Positions 20,401-32,400 of a DNA stretch of 64,000 nucleotides are shown piece by piece. Position 1 is the first letter of the stretch, and every line of letters starts with the position of its first letter. Position numbers and translations under genes: made by a program. Under the pieces are notes generated by a model. The model did not search any database. It was not told where the DNA came from and worked only from the letters and a program-made list of their open reading frames with translations. The stretch comes from Tridacna crocea (lineage: Eukaryota; Mollusca; Bivalvia; Cardiida; Cardiidae), in the NCBI GenBank assembly GCA_943736015.1, contig OX031056.1, positions 65,561,277 to 65,625,276 on the forward strand. Direction: 5' to 3'.

Positions 20401-23400
20401 CTGAAAACAGAAAGTGTGAATTATTGGAGATTCTTTTATATTCCTTACTTTATCATTTACCACATAGCAAAATTTCATACATGTACTTGTCAACATTGAG
20501 GAAATTTACACAGGAAAATTAAAATGTTTTCAAATAGCAAGCCTAAAATTTGGACATGTTGTAAAGAGTTGACGTTTAAGATGATTAACTGAGATTATTC
20601 TCTTTAGAATCACCCAAGAACCTGTTTTTTCACTTACATAAAGAAAAGTACATGAAAGACATTCAGTGTCAATAAAAATAACACAATTAATCTTACCTTG
20701 ACAATGTCTTAACACTTTGTCCCAGATAAAATTGCTTGATAAATTCTTATAGTGACCAACAATCAGTAAGTGGTGCTTCGCTCTAGTCAGGGCAACATTG
20801 GTTCGTCTACAAAATTGAATAAGAAAAATAGTATTGTTCAATAATTTTCAGCAAATATAAGGGCAACTTCATTCATTTTTGTGGGCACTATAGATCAAGA
20901 TCAGACTGCAAAGCATGTCCGATGTATGGGCTACCTTTATTCACCAAAATTGAGGGTCATTGTGTAAGATTGGGCCTCATAAACTGGAGTCATTTTGTAT
21001 TGGGGGTTGGGGAAAAGGACGCAAGTCGTCAACTTCAATAATTATGTAAACTACAGATCTGGGATAGGTCTACAGTATTACTATCTCATACTATTGATGT
21101 ATAACTAAATCTAAATCATTAACTCATTACCGAACCACTAAATTTTTGGCTTGTCCAAACTGAAAGCATTTGCAGACAACAAAATTAAAGTGACTGAAAA
21201 TTTGAAATCTGCTTTGTAAAGGGTAGAAAACATATTGGGAAAAGGAGAAAATGCTGGTTATCAGCATTTTCTCCTTTTCCCACAATGTTTTCTACAGGCT
21301 TCTTTATCAAGGTCGTCAAAAGTAGGGATTGTGTGGTGAAGAGTTAAACATTATTGATCTCACTTTTCTTTTAACCATTTACCTTTCTATTGCAATAATG
21401 AACTTATATTTGTTACCATTTGCATTATTTTTTGCACTAATGAATTGATATTTGTTACACTTTTATACGTTCTTAGAATGTCTGAATGACTTATCATTTA
21501 CCTGTACTCTTGCATTATTGAACTGATATTTCTTATCATTTACCTGTTTTCTTGCATTTTTTAATAAAATTTATCATTTAGCTGTTCTCTTGCATTATCA
21601 TATTGATATTTGTTATCATTTACCTGTTACTTTTCATTATTGAAGTGTTATATGTTATCATTTACCCGTTTTTTGCATTATCATATTGATATTTGTAATC
21701 ATTTTTCTGTTCTCTCACATTATTCAATTTGATATTTTTTACCATTTAACTGTTCTGCTGCATTATTAAATTGATATTTGTTATCATTTACCTATTACAT
21801 CAAACAGTGAGGCAAAGGACTTACTTGTCATTATCAATAAATCCGCAGGCCAGTGTTCTGACACATGACAGTATGATTATATCTCTCTCCCCGCCTTGGA
21901 ATGCGTCCACTGTTGATACCTGTATACCCTTCATCTTGTTATTGTCTCCACTCCTAAACCATGTAATACCAAACAATTATAAATTATTGCATCAAACTTA
22001 TTTAACTCATTACCAAACAACAATATTTTAAGCTCGTCCAAATCAAATGCATTTGCAGATGACAAAATAAAAGTGACTGAAAATTTGAAATCTGTTTTGT
22101 GAAGGGTAGAAAACTGTTGGAAAAGGAGAAAATGCTGGCTACCAGCATTTTCTCCTTTTCCCACAATGTTTTCTAAAGACTTTTTCCTCAGGATAGTCAA
22201 AAGTAGGTACAGTATATTCTGTAGTAATGGGTTAATCTTTAGACTGCTTTTCATGACCCAGTTTACTTTTGCTGACAGTATAAGTCAAGATAATATGGCA
22301 TGGCACTGATCATGTATCTCCAGAGTCATACTTAGTGAGATTTCTCCAATGAAAAAAGTTCGAATCGCAAGAGCTTTTACTATTGGCTGGATATTTTTAC
22401 TCTCAATCATCAACTTAAATGTTGCAATAAATATCTTAAAATTTAAAACCATGGTAGGAAAAACAAGAACTGTCAGAGACGGTTATGCTCCCCAAACATG
22501 TGCTTTTTATAAAATGTATGAAATTGATATAAATTGCATTCTTTTATCCTAAAAGGACCTGTTCATGCCCCCCAAAAATTGAAGTGAAAAGGCAATTTAC
22601 TATCTTAGAGATAGCCAACACAAACTTGTAGAGGACAATAAGCCCAGTAAGCCCCCTTTAAGCCATCTTTTCCCGTAAGACAATATTGCATCATTGGAAT
22701 AAATACAACGGGTGTGTGGTTTGTGGCATTTGCAAATAATAATTCAAAATTCAAAATTTCATAAAAATTTTGAGCAGTCATGTAGTAAATATTACATAAA
22801 ACAACTTTTTACATGAAGCCCCCTTTTTCCGTGATGCAGCCTGAAATTGAGAAACCAGGTAAGAGGTATCTGGGCAATGTTCCAACAAGTAAAGATTTAA
22901 AATTTCATGAGCTTTTGAGAACTAATGTAGATGTTAGAGGGAAAAAAGTTTACACGAAGCCCCCTTTTTCCGTGACAAAGCCTGTTGTTGAGAACCCAGA
23001 AAAGAAATACCTGGGCCACGTTCCAATAAGTTCAGATTTGAAATTTCACAAAGTTTTGAGCACTGATGTAGGAGATACTAGTGAAAAACAATTTTTTTCA
23101 TGAAGTCCCTTTTTTCCATGATGCAGCCTCAAATTGAGAAACCAGGAAAGAGGTATTTGCGCATTAATAATTCATAGATTGAAAATAACAAGGGCACATG
23201 TTGAAACATCTAAAACCAGATATAAATGGAGAAATGGCCTCGGACGGACTGACGGACAGACGAAGCGGCGACTGTATGCTTGCCCTTCGGGGAGCATAGT
23301 AAAAATCTGATTTCAAGCATCTTTTCCTTTTCTTACAATGGTTTTAAAAGGCTTTTTCTCCTGGCTCATAAAAACCACATAACTTTGTTAAGTAGATGTC

Positions 23401-26400
23401 TGTATCGTCACAAGATATGTTTTAATCCTTCCAGTCTTAAAGTTTGTAGAAAGTGAAATAAGCAAAATTTTGAAGAGGTAAGAGAGTATTTTGATAAAAT
23501 CAAATTTAATGGACTGCAAAGGTGCTGGTTCAGATATTTTTTTTGAAACTGTTCAGAATTCTATTTTTGGTTTTAGCCTTTAGGAATTGCTCATCCATGT
23601 GTTCCTCTGACCATTTGTTAGTATGACATAAAACCTGTGATAGTTTCCCATTCTATTATCAAAACAAATAATGCTGGAAACAAATTTTGCTTTTAGAGTA
23701 ACATTTATTTTGTCATCTGCAAGTGCTTTCAATTTGAACCAGTCTAAAATTTTGTCGTTTGGGAAAGGGTTAAACATATTATTTCATCTTATCACATGCA
23801 AAAACTTACGTGGCAATCAAATCGGTAATTCTTGACATCTGAGATCTGTATAACGTGATGACTCCTATGGACTGGGACTCAATCCCTGATGCAGTCAATA
23901 CTTGTAACAGGAACACAACAAACTGGGCTTCTCTTTCATTATAGAAACTGCCCCCACCTTCACAACATTCCTGTCCTCTATCCACGTCATAGAAACAGAT
24001 GGTTGGTATCACATCCTGAAATGTTGTAAATAAGTCATGCACGTGGAAAGAGGGTTTGCATACATGGGTTGACATCAAGTAATCAAGTTTTTCATTTGGT
24101 GAAGACTGTAAGACAATATCTTAACCTTTTACCAGACATTCCCAACATTTAACAACCCTCAGAAAGAAGCCTTTTGAAAACATTGTGGGAAAAGGAGAAA
24201 ATGCTGGTAATCAGCATTTTCTCCCTTTCCTACAATGTTTTCTAAACTATCAAGGACAAATTTCATCATTGCAGCTACCTGTAATTTATAATCCTCAAAT
24301 GCTCTCTAACTGGAGCAGTCTAAAGATTTGTTGTTTGGGAAAGAGCTGAAGAATCTCTGATCTTAGAGAATTATACGAACTACTCAAGGTCACAAATGCC
24401 CCTCATTTTCTATCTGTTCTGTTAAAATTTGTAATGAGGACTATGGGCTAGATACATTCACAAGTAAGTATTGTAATTTTCAAACATATTAATTGCTTAA
24501 TTTACCATATTCGGAATTTCCTCTGGACAAAGAAAACTAGAGCTGTCACTGAATGTGACTTACTACCCCCGCCAGCGCTTTGACAGTATTTCATACATAG
24601 ACGGACACATGGATGGACACACGGACAGACAGGCTGATTCCAGTATACCCCCAAAAACATTCTTTTTGTGGGGATATAAATAGAGCTTAGCTAGAAAGTA
24701 GCTCACCTGAGTCTTTTGACCAAATTGATCCATTTTCTATTGGACACAAGTTTTTGTAAGATTTGACCTTCTGGAAACCCACAACATAGGGTTCATTATG
24801 GAACTACAGTCATAATTTGAAGTCATCAGACAATACTACATGCCATTTATGAGAATTCTAGCCCTTAAGGTTGGGGACAAGAAAATTGTAAATATTTCCT
24901 TTTTTATCTTTACGAAAATCCATGACGCCACAAAAAGGGCCAATTTCCACACAAGGGCCATCATTTGAAGTATTTAGGTAGAGGTCCACTGGATGATGCT
25001 ACATGCCAAATATGACAGTAGTAGCCCTTAGGATTTAGGACAGGAAAATTTTTAAAGATTTCCTTCTTAATCTCTATGTGAAATCGGAGAACCAACCACA
25101 TAGGGCTAATTTCCATACCAGGGCCATAACTTACAGTATTTTGGTAGAGGGTCACTAGATGATGCTACATGCCATATATGAAAGTTCTAGCCCTTACGGT
25201 TTGGGACAAGAAGATTTTTAAAGTCTTTTCTCTCGGTTGCCATGGCAACCAGAGTTCTTCATAGAATTAAAATCTTTGAAGAATTCTGAAAGTGCATCTA
25301 AGGATCATTTCTGTGAAGTCTCACTGGATCATTTCTGTGAAGTTTCATTGAAATCTGTGCTGGTTTCAGAGAAGATTTTTCAATCTTTAAGTAATTGTTA
25401 CAGGACGTAAAGATGGACGGATGCTGGATGATGATCGATCACAATAGCTCATCTATGTGCTCAGGTGAGCTAAACAAGAGGACCATGATGGTCCTATATC
25501 GCTCACCTGAGTACTAAGCAGCAAAGGTCTACAACAAAGACTATAATTACCAAATACTGAGGTTCAAGGGCTAATGATGATGAAAAAAGAGCAGCAAATT
25601 GTCGAAAGATATGCAATCCCACCACCAGTTGTATAGGAGGTATAATAGTTGCAAAGGGCTGGCAATGCAACAGACAATTTGACTTGAGACTTCAAAATTC
25701 CACTCTGGACAAGCAAACAATACTATTAAAATAAAGATCAAAGTGGAATTTCTCAAAATCCACACTAGGTAGAGTTATTGTTCTTGAACCCAGTACTCAG
25801 TAATATCACAACAAACATGCATACCAATTTTGAATTCGTTCCAACTTGAGATGACAAAGTTATATTCCAAACAAGCATTCAATGCAGACTCATGTGAGAT
25901 TTTATTGAGAAAAACATTCTAACCAATTTTCAATTCAGCTTAGCAAGAAATGTGGTCTCAAGAGTGCTCACAAGAACACTTTTAAACATTTCCCTCTTTA
26001 TCTCTATGTGAAATCTGAGACTAACAACATAGGGCTAACTTTCACACCAGGACCATAATTTGAAGTATTTTAGTAGAGGGCCACTAGATCATGCTACATG
26101 CCAAATATGAAAGCTCTAGCCCTTATGGTTTAGGAGAAGAAGATTTTCTAAGATTTCCTCCTTTATCGCGATGTGAAATCCGGGAATCTACAACATAGGG
26201 CCATAATTCGAGGTATGTTGATAGAAAGCCACTAGATGATGCTATATGCCAAATATGAAAGCTCTAGCCCTTATGGTTTGGGAGAAGAAGATTTTCTAAG
26301 ATTTCCTTCTTTATCGCTGTGAAATCCGGGAACCTACAACATAGGGCCATAATTTGAGGTATGTTGATAGAAAGCCACTAGATGATGCTATATGCCAAAT

Positions 26401-29400
26401 ATGAAAGCTCTGGCCATTACGGTTTGGTACAAGAAAATTTTCTAAGATTTCCTTCTTTATCGCTATGTGAAATCCGAGACCCACAACATAGGGCAAAATC
26501 TTTACATCAGGGACATAATTTGACGAAAATTGGTAGAGGGCTACTAGATGATGCTACATGCCAAATATGAAAGCTCTGGCCTTTACCATTTGCACAAGAA
26601 GGTTTTTAAAGATTTCCTTCCTTGTCTTCATGTGAAATCCAAGACCAACAACATAGGTTTAATTTCACACCAGGGCCTTAATTTGAAGTATTTTGGTAGA
26701 GGGTCACTAGATGATGCTGCATGCCAAATATGAAAGCTCTAGCCCTTACGGTTTGGGACGAGAACATTTTCTGAGATTTCCTTCTTTATTTCTTGGTGAA
26801 ATCCGAGACCCCACAACATAGGACCAATTTCCACACTAAGGTGATAATTTGAAGTATTTCAGTAGAGGGCCACTAGATGATGCTACATGCAAATTATGAG
26901 AGCTCTAACCCTTACGGTTTGGGAGGAGGAGATTTTCTAATATTTCCTTCTTTATCTCTATGTGAAATCTGAGAACCCACAGCAAAGGGCCAATTTTAAG
27001 ACTAGAGCCACAATTTGAAGTATTTTGGTAGAGGGCCATTAGATGATGCTACATGCCAAATATGAAAGCTCTAGCCCTTACAGTTTTTGACGAGAAGATT
27101 TTTAAAGTTTTTTCACTCTGTTGCCATAGCAACCAGAGTTCTACATGGAATTCAAATCTTTGAAGTATTTTGAAAGTGCATCATCTAGGGATCATTTCTG
27201 TGAAGTTTGACTGAAATCTGATTGTTCTTTATCTCTATGTGAAATCCGAGAACCCACAACATAGGGCTATTTTCAACACTAGGGCCATAATTTGTCGTAT
27301 TTTGGTAGAGGGCCACTAGATGATCACACTGGAGAGACCTTACGAACTTGCTCCCGGGCAACGTTACTGTCCCTGTCAATTTTACGCACCTGTTCGAGTA
27401 AAAAACATGGCTGCGCCCATAAAATTACACAAGGTAAGCACAAAAACATACTTCTATTACAACCAGATGAGTAGATGTGCAGTAGACGGTTGTCGCACGG
27501 AATGTCTGGGATGTCATTGCATATTTATGTATAGTTCCTTTGGTGGTCTGTTATTTGTTAAAGACGTTTAATCCAACAAACTTCCGTCAGCGACTGCGAT
27601 TTCTGAATAATCAACACATGGGAGTCAGCAAAAAGCTTTTTTAAACATATACACACAATAATCTGAAGTTTGTGTTATGTCAGGTGAATCACATATGCTT
27701 TATTCACCACAGTTGAAAACAAAAACTATACGACATCCATTAAAAAGCACTTTTCTGTCAATTTTTGTTGGCAACGCTCCACGCTCCAGAACACAATAAA
27801 ACGATCCAGTTCCTGTATTGAAAAAGAGAACGATATCATAATGTGATTGTGTACTAATTTAATGATTGTTTTCCCTTTTTTCCCTTCTTTAATCAATATG
27901 TTTAATTGTCTACTCGTCCATCTTTCGGTTTTTCTGTCCGGCAAGTTTATTGTCCTTTTGATGCTTTTGAAATGAAATGCCATGATATAGATGAAGAGCT
28001 TGATGACAGACAGTATCATGCAAAGGATATCTATCATAACTATCGTGCAGAAGATCCATAACTTTTATAAATACCATCTTTGATATCGTCATCAAGAGAC
28101 TCATTTTTGTGAATATAATTTAATAATAATGATCATCAACGAACAACCATTCATATGCCTTGTAAGGGGCACACCTAAAAGTAACTAGTAATATCTAATA
28201 CTATGCTTTAAATATTGATCAGCGATACTTTGTGCATTTGCGAAAGAATCTGCCCAGGTCAGCTAGTGCATTCCGCGCAGGCGGAACTGGACCGAGACTT
28301 TTCGCTTTTAGTCAATTTTCTGTCTACCTAAGGATTGAGTGGTGTTTGTTTTTTTTAGAAAAGGTGATTATTGTGGATCCATAAGTAGGCAAAGGGTTGT
28401 TTGGCACCACGAATGACGCAGATGCATTAAGTTTCATAGAGCATGGCTCCAATATATATAAATCTTCTCACACCTTTGCAAAACAGTAGATCATATAGCT
28501 AATTAGACCTCAAAGTGACGACCCTTCTGATTTACAAAATAGTTTAAACGCACTTTGTAATTATTGTAATAAATGGGGCTTAGAAGTTAACGCAGAAAAG
28601 TCTAAAATTGTTGTTTTTAGAAAAAGAGGACCTTTACGCAGGAATGAAAGTTGGACTTATGACAATGTTAACATAGAGGTTGTTAATGACTTTAACTACT
28701 TGGGAACTGTGTTTAATTACACTGGGTCATTCTTACTGAATCAAAAAATGTTGGCAGATAAAGCATTAAAAGCAATGAATGTTTTATGCAACAAAACCCG
28801 CTCATTCGACTTTGACATTTCTACTCTTTTTCAATTATTTGACGCATTTGTGGATTCAATATTAAATTTTTCTAGCGAGATATGGGGTATGTCTAAATCA
28901 AAAGAAATAGAGCGTTTGCATCTAAAATTTTGTAAGAAGATTTTGGGTGTGAAAAGTTCCACATGTACTTCTATCCTATATAGTGAATTAAATAGGTACC
29001 CACTATATATTAATAGGTATCAAGTATAATTAGATATTGGGGCAAGATTTTATCTTCCAATAATTTAATAATTAGTACAATGTATAACGCTTTGTTAGCA
29101 CAGAGTGGTAGAGGTGCTTCAAATTGGTGCAGTAATGTTTAAAGTCTTTTATTCCAGTATGGTTTTGCATATGTATGGTTTAATCCACATAGTGTAAATC
29201 TGAAAACTTTTCATGTTCTTTTTAAAAAAAGGGGTCATTGACGAATTTACATAAAATTTAGATAGTTCTATAAATAATGGATCATTTACAATCTACAGAT
29301 TTATTCGTATTCCAACAGACATTCAACATTATTTAAAAGTATTATCCAAGAAATGGAGAACACATTTAGCAAAGTTCAGACTTTCATCACACCAATTAAG

Positions 29401-32400
29401 AATTGAGACAGGAAGATATGGTAACAACAGAGTGGAAAGAAGTTTACGAATCTGCATTTGTTGTGACAAAAACGAAATTGAAGATGAATATCATTTCTTA
29501 TTAGTCTGTCCAGCGTACGTGGATTTAAGAGCGGCTCATATCAAAAAGTATTTTTATAAACGCCCAAATATGTTTAAGTTTGTGAAATTATTAAACTTAA
29601 AAAACAGAAATAGTCTTTTAAATTTAGCCAAGTTTATTAAGCAAAGCTTTTCTCGAAGATCGGAAATTATTAACAACAGCATAGAATAATGTTTAGCTAG
29701 TCTAGTGTGAGTCAACTTTTTCATTGTTCAGCTATGTGCTTCTCTTCCTATAATGCCATTTATTATTAACATTTTCTCAATAAATGAAGATCTATTTGCT
29801 TTCATGGACAAAGTTGTCAGAATGATCAGTCTTTAAACTATCATTGTTATTATCATTGTCATCTTTATTATAATTGATTTTTGTTCGACTATTCTATTGC
29901 TAGTCACTATATTGTTATTATTATTATTTAAATGTTTGACGAGAAACTGTAGAGTTTAAGTCAATAAAGTATTGTCTATTGTCTATTGTCTCAAAGTAGC
30001 TTACGAATCGCAAATTTGTTTCAAATTAAACAACCATTTTTGTGAAAAACACTAATTAGATACATGTTTTTTTTTTTCCACGAAAACAGATCCAGTTTAT
30101 CCATAAATCTTTTGGCATAAGAAAACGGCATGGGCAAATAATGCAGTTCCAGATCAGCCTCTACCGAAGCTGTCAGAGTATGATCATGAAATTTCACTAT
30201 TTGCCAGCATTTTCTCCTTTTCCCACTGTGTTTTCAATCCTTTCCAAATCAAGTTTCAATTTTTGATTTACATTCACTTTGTCGTCTGCAAATGCTGTCA
30301 ATTTTGGACAAGTTTTGCGTGAAAACTAGATACTATATATATGGGATTTACACGCTTACCAAAGAAGCATGTTTGTTTTATTTATAGATAAAATTTTAAT
30401 AAAGATGGGAAAAAGAAAAAAGACTAAGCTTTGGCTGAATAAGCCAAAAAGGCGACCCATGACTTTCTGTACTCCAATGAAAAAAATATGCAATAGTTTA
30501 CCTAGAACACCAAGTACCCGGAAATATGTAGGGACACCATCAGAACGTAGATCCAATATGAAACAGACCCCGCTCAGAACATCTAAAACATCTTCTTCTT
30601 TTTCTTCTTCTTCCTACACCCCTCCCTTTCTCTCCCTTTCTTTCTCTTCTTCCTTCCCCCTTCCCCCCTCTCTATCTCTCTATTTTTCACGATGGGTGTC
30701 TGATTCTGCCACCTTAAAGGTGGGTATTTAGAATTTTTTACATCTCGCCAAATTAAAAAATATATATATCACGGAAATTCATATGATAAAATAATTCAAT
30801 TCATCAACAATTAAGATTCATAAAATTTAAAAAAAAAAAAATTTTTTTGGTGGTATTCCCTTAAAAGGCTACGTAGCCTCTTAAGGTATTTTTAGATTTC
30901 GCGCCAAAAATCAATAAAGCATTGTGGGAATGTCAAGTGACTGACACGTGACTCATAACGCTTAAATTCCCTATCATAACAAACATGTAATAATTATTTT
31001 CCATAATGTCTTCTTCGGATGCTATGTTTGAAGCTTCTTCTCTGTATTCCTGTAAGTAAATGAGCGAATTGACCACCTAAAAATAGAACGTGTCTCCCGA
31101 TGGTGTCAACCTGGGCCGTAGTAAATCTCTAATTTCTCGTGTTGTCGGACGGTTTTCGATTACTTGGGTTTTATGAACGAAAATTAAAAGGCTTTGGTAG
31201 TATAAGGATGATTTTTTTGCAACTTTGTAAAATTTTCGACCTAAAATCTGAAGGGCCACCTTTAAAGGTGGCCCTTCAGTTTTTGGGACGAAAATTTTAC
31301 AAAAATGCAAAAAAATCATCCTTATACTCCCAAAGCCTTTTAATTTGCGTTCATAAAACCCCAATTTTCCAAAACCTTCCTACAACACGAGAAATTAGAA
31401 ATTTACTACAGCCCAGACTGACACCAACGGGGGACACGTTGTATTTTTAGATGATCAATTCTCTCATTTACATACAGGAATACACAGACAAAGTTTAAAC
31501 CTAGCGTCGGAAGAAGACATTATGGAAAATAATTATTACATGTTTGTTTTGTAATGGAATTTAAGTGTTATTAGACACGTGTCAGTCACTTGACATTCCC
31601 ATAATACTATTTTGATTTTTGGCGCGAAATCTAAAAATAGCTTAAGAGGCTACGTAGCCTTTTAAGGGAATGCCATCAAAATTTTTTTTATTTGTAATTT
31701 TATGATTCTTAATTATTGATGATTTCTATCATTTTTTCATATAAATTTCAGTAAAATATATATTTTTTAATTTGGCGAGATGTAAAAATTCTAAATACCC
31801 ACCTTTAATAAAATTGGGGATAGAAACAGAGAACCCGAGATCGCCTGAATACATGCCCAGTAACATTAAGCCTATTGATAGAAAAAAGAGTTCAATGTGT
31901 TTTAGAATTGTAACGTTACTTCCATTCAAGTATTTATTTAACTACTTTACGACTGTGATTACGATAATTAATATGAAATCTTGACCAAAATAACAAAATT
32001 GTTCACTGTAACACAAACCTATACGCTTACCGTATTTTCAGCTCAGAAGCTGAATCGTTGTATTGAGTTTAGGAGCATCTTACGTTGTAATGTAAAAATG
32101 GCAAAATATCCTTCAATAACTGCAATTTGATTTTTTATCAGTTTATAGCTCTGAGGATAATCACTGTATTGGTCATCTGACACGACACACACTTCAGAAT
32201 ATCGACTATATATGTTTTACAAAGGTTTTTGGAGACTCTATGTAGTGTTTTTGCAGAAATCGTAGTCGCCGACGGAACTTTGTTGGATTAAACGTCTTCA
32301 ACAAACGATTAACCACCAAAAGAACTAAAGATTAACGTGCACTGACACCCCAGACATTCCGTGCGACAACCTGCAACTGCATATCTATTCAATAACATGT

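Larger units (their letters stand above)
28510..29993 (+). mobile_element. 5'-truncated LINE (non-LTR retrotransposon) 3' end
   Basis: It ends in AAAGTATTGTCTATTGTCTA (TTGTCTA)n, a typical LINE 3' tail after the AATAAAG-like TCAATAAAG. Coding remains show the end of a reverse transcriptase (28518-29026) and a C-terminal CCxxCP-type zinc region (29432-29689). Frame breaks between 29030 and 29300 show it is dead. Clade not assigned. Confidence 0.85.
30369..31984 (+). pseudogene. Possible element-encoded ORF, split by the 1.1-kb palindrome
   Basis: The left part (30369-30713) begins after an acceptor-like TTTATTTATAG and reads basic sequence (MGKRKKTKLWLNKPKRRP, SLPRTPSTRKYVGTPSERRS), then a Ser/Phe/Pro-rich tract from CT-rich DNA. 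The right part (31805-31984) reads GIETENPRSPEYMPSNIKPI. If the palindrome is removed leaving one TTAA, the two parts are in the same frame. Family unknown. Confidence 0.4.

Noticed and set aside
31077..31450. Two similar 95-103-codon ORFs on opposite strands
   Set aside because: They arise from the symmetry of the 1.1-kb palindrome; no independent evidence of coding.
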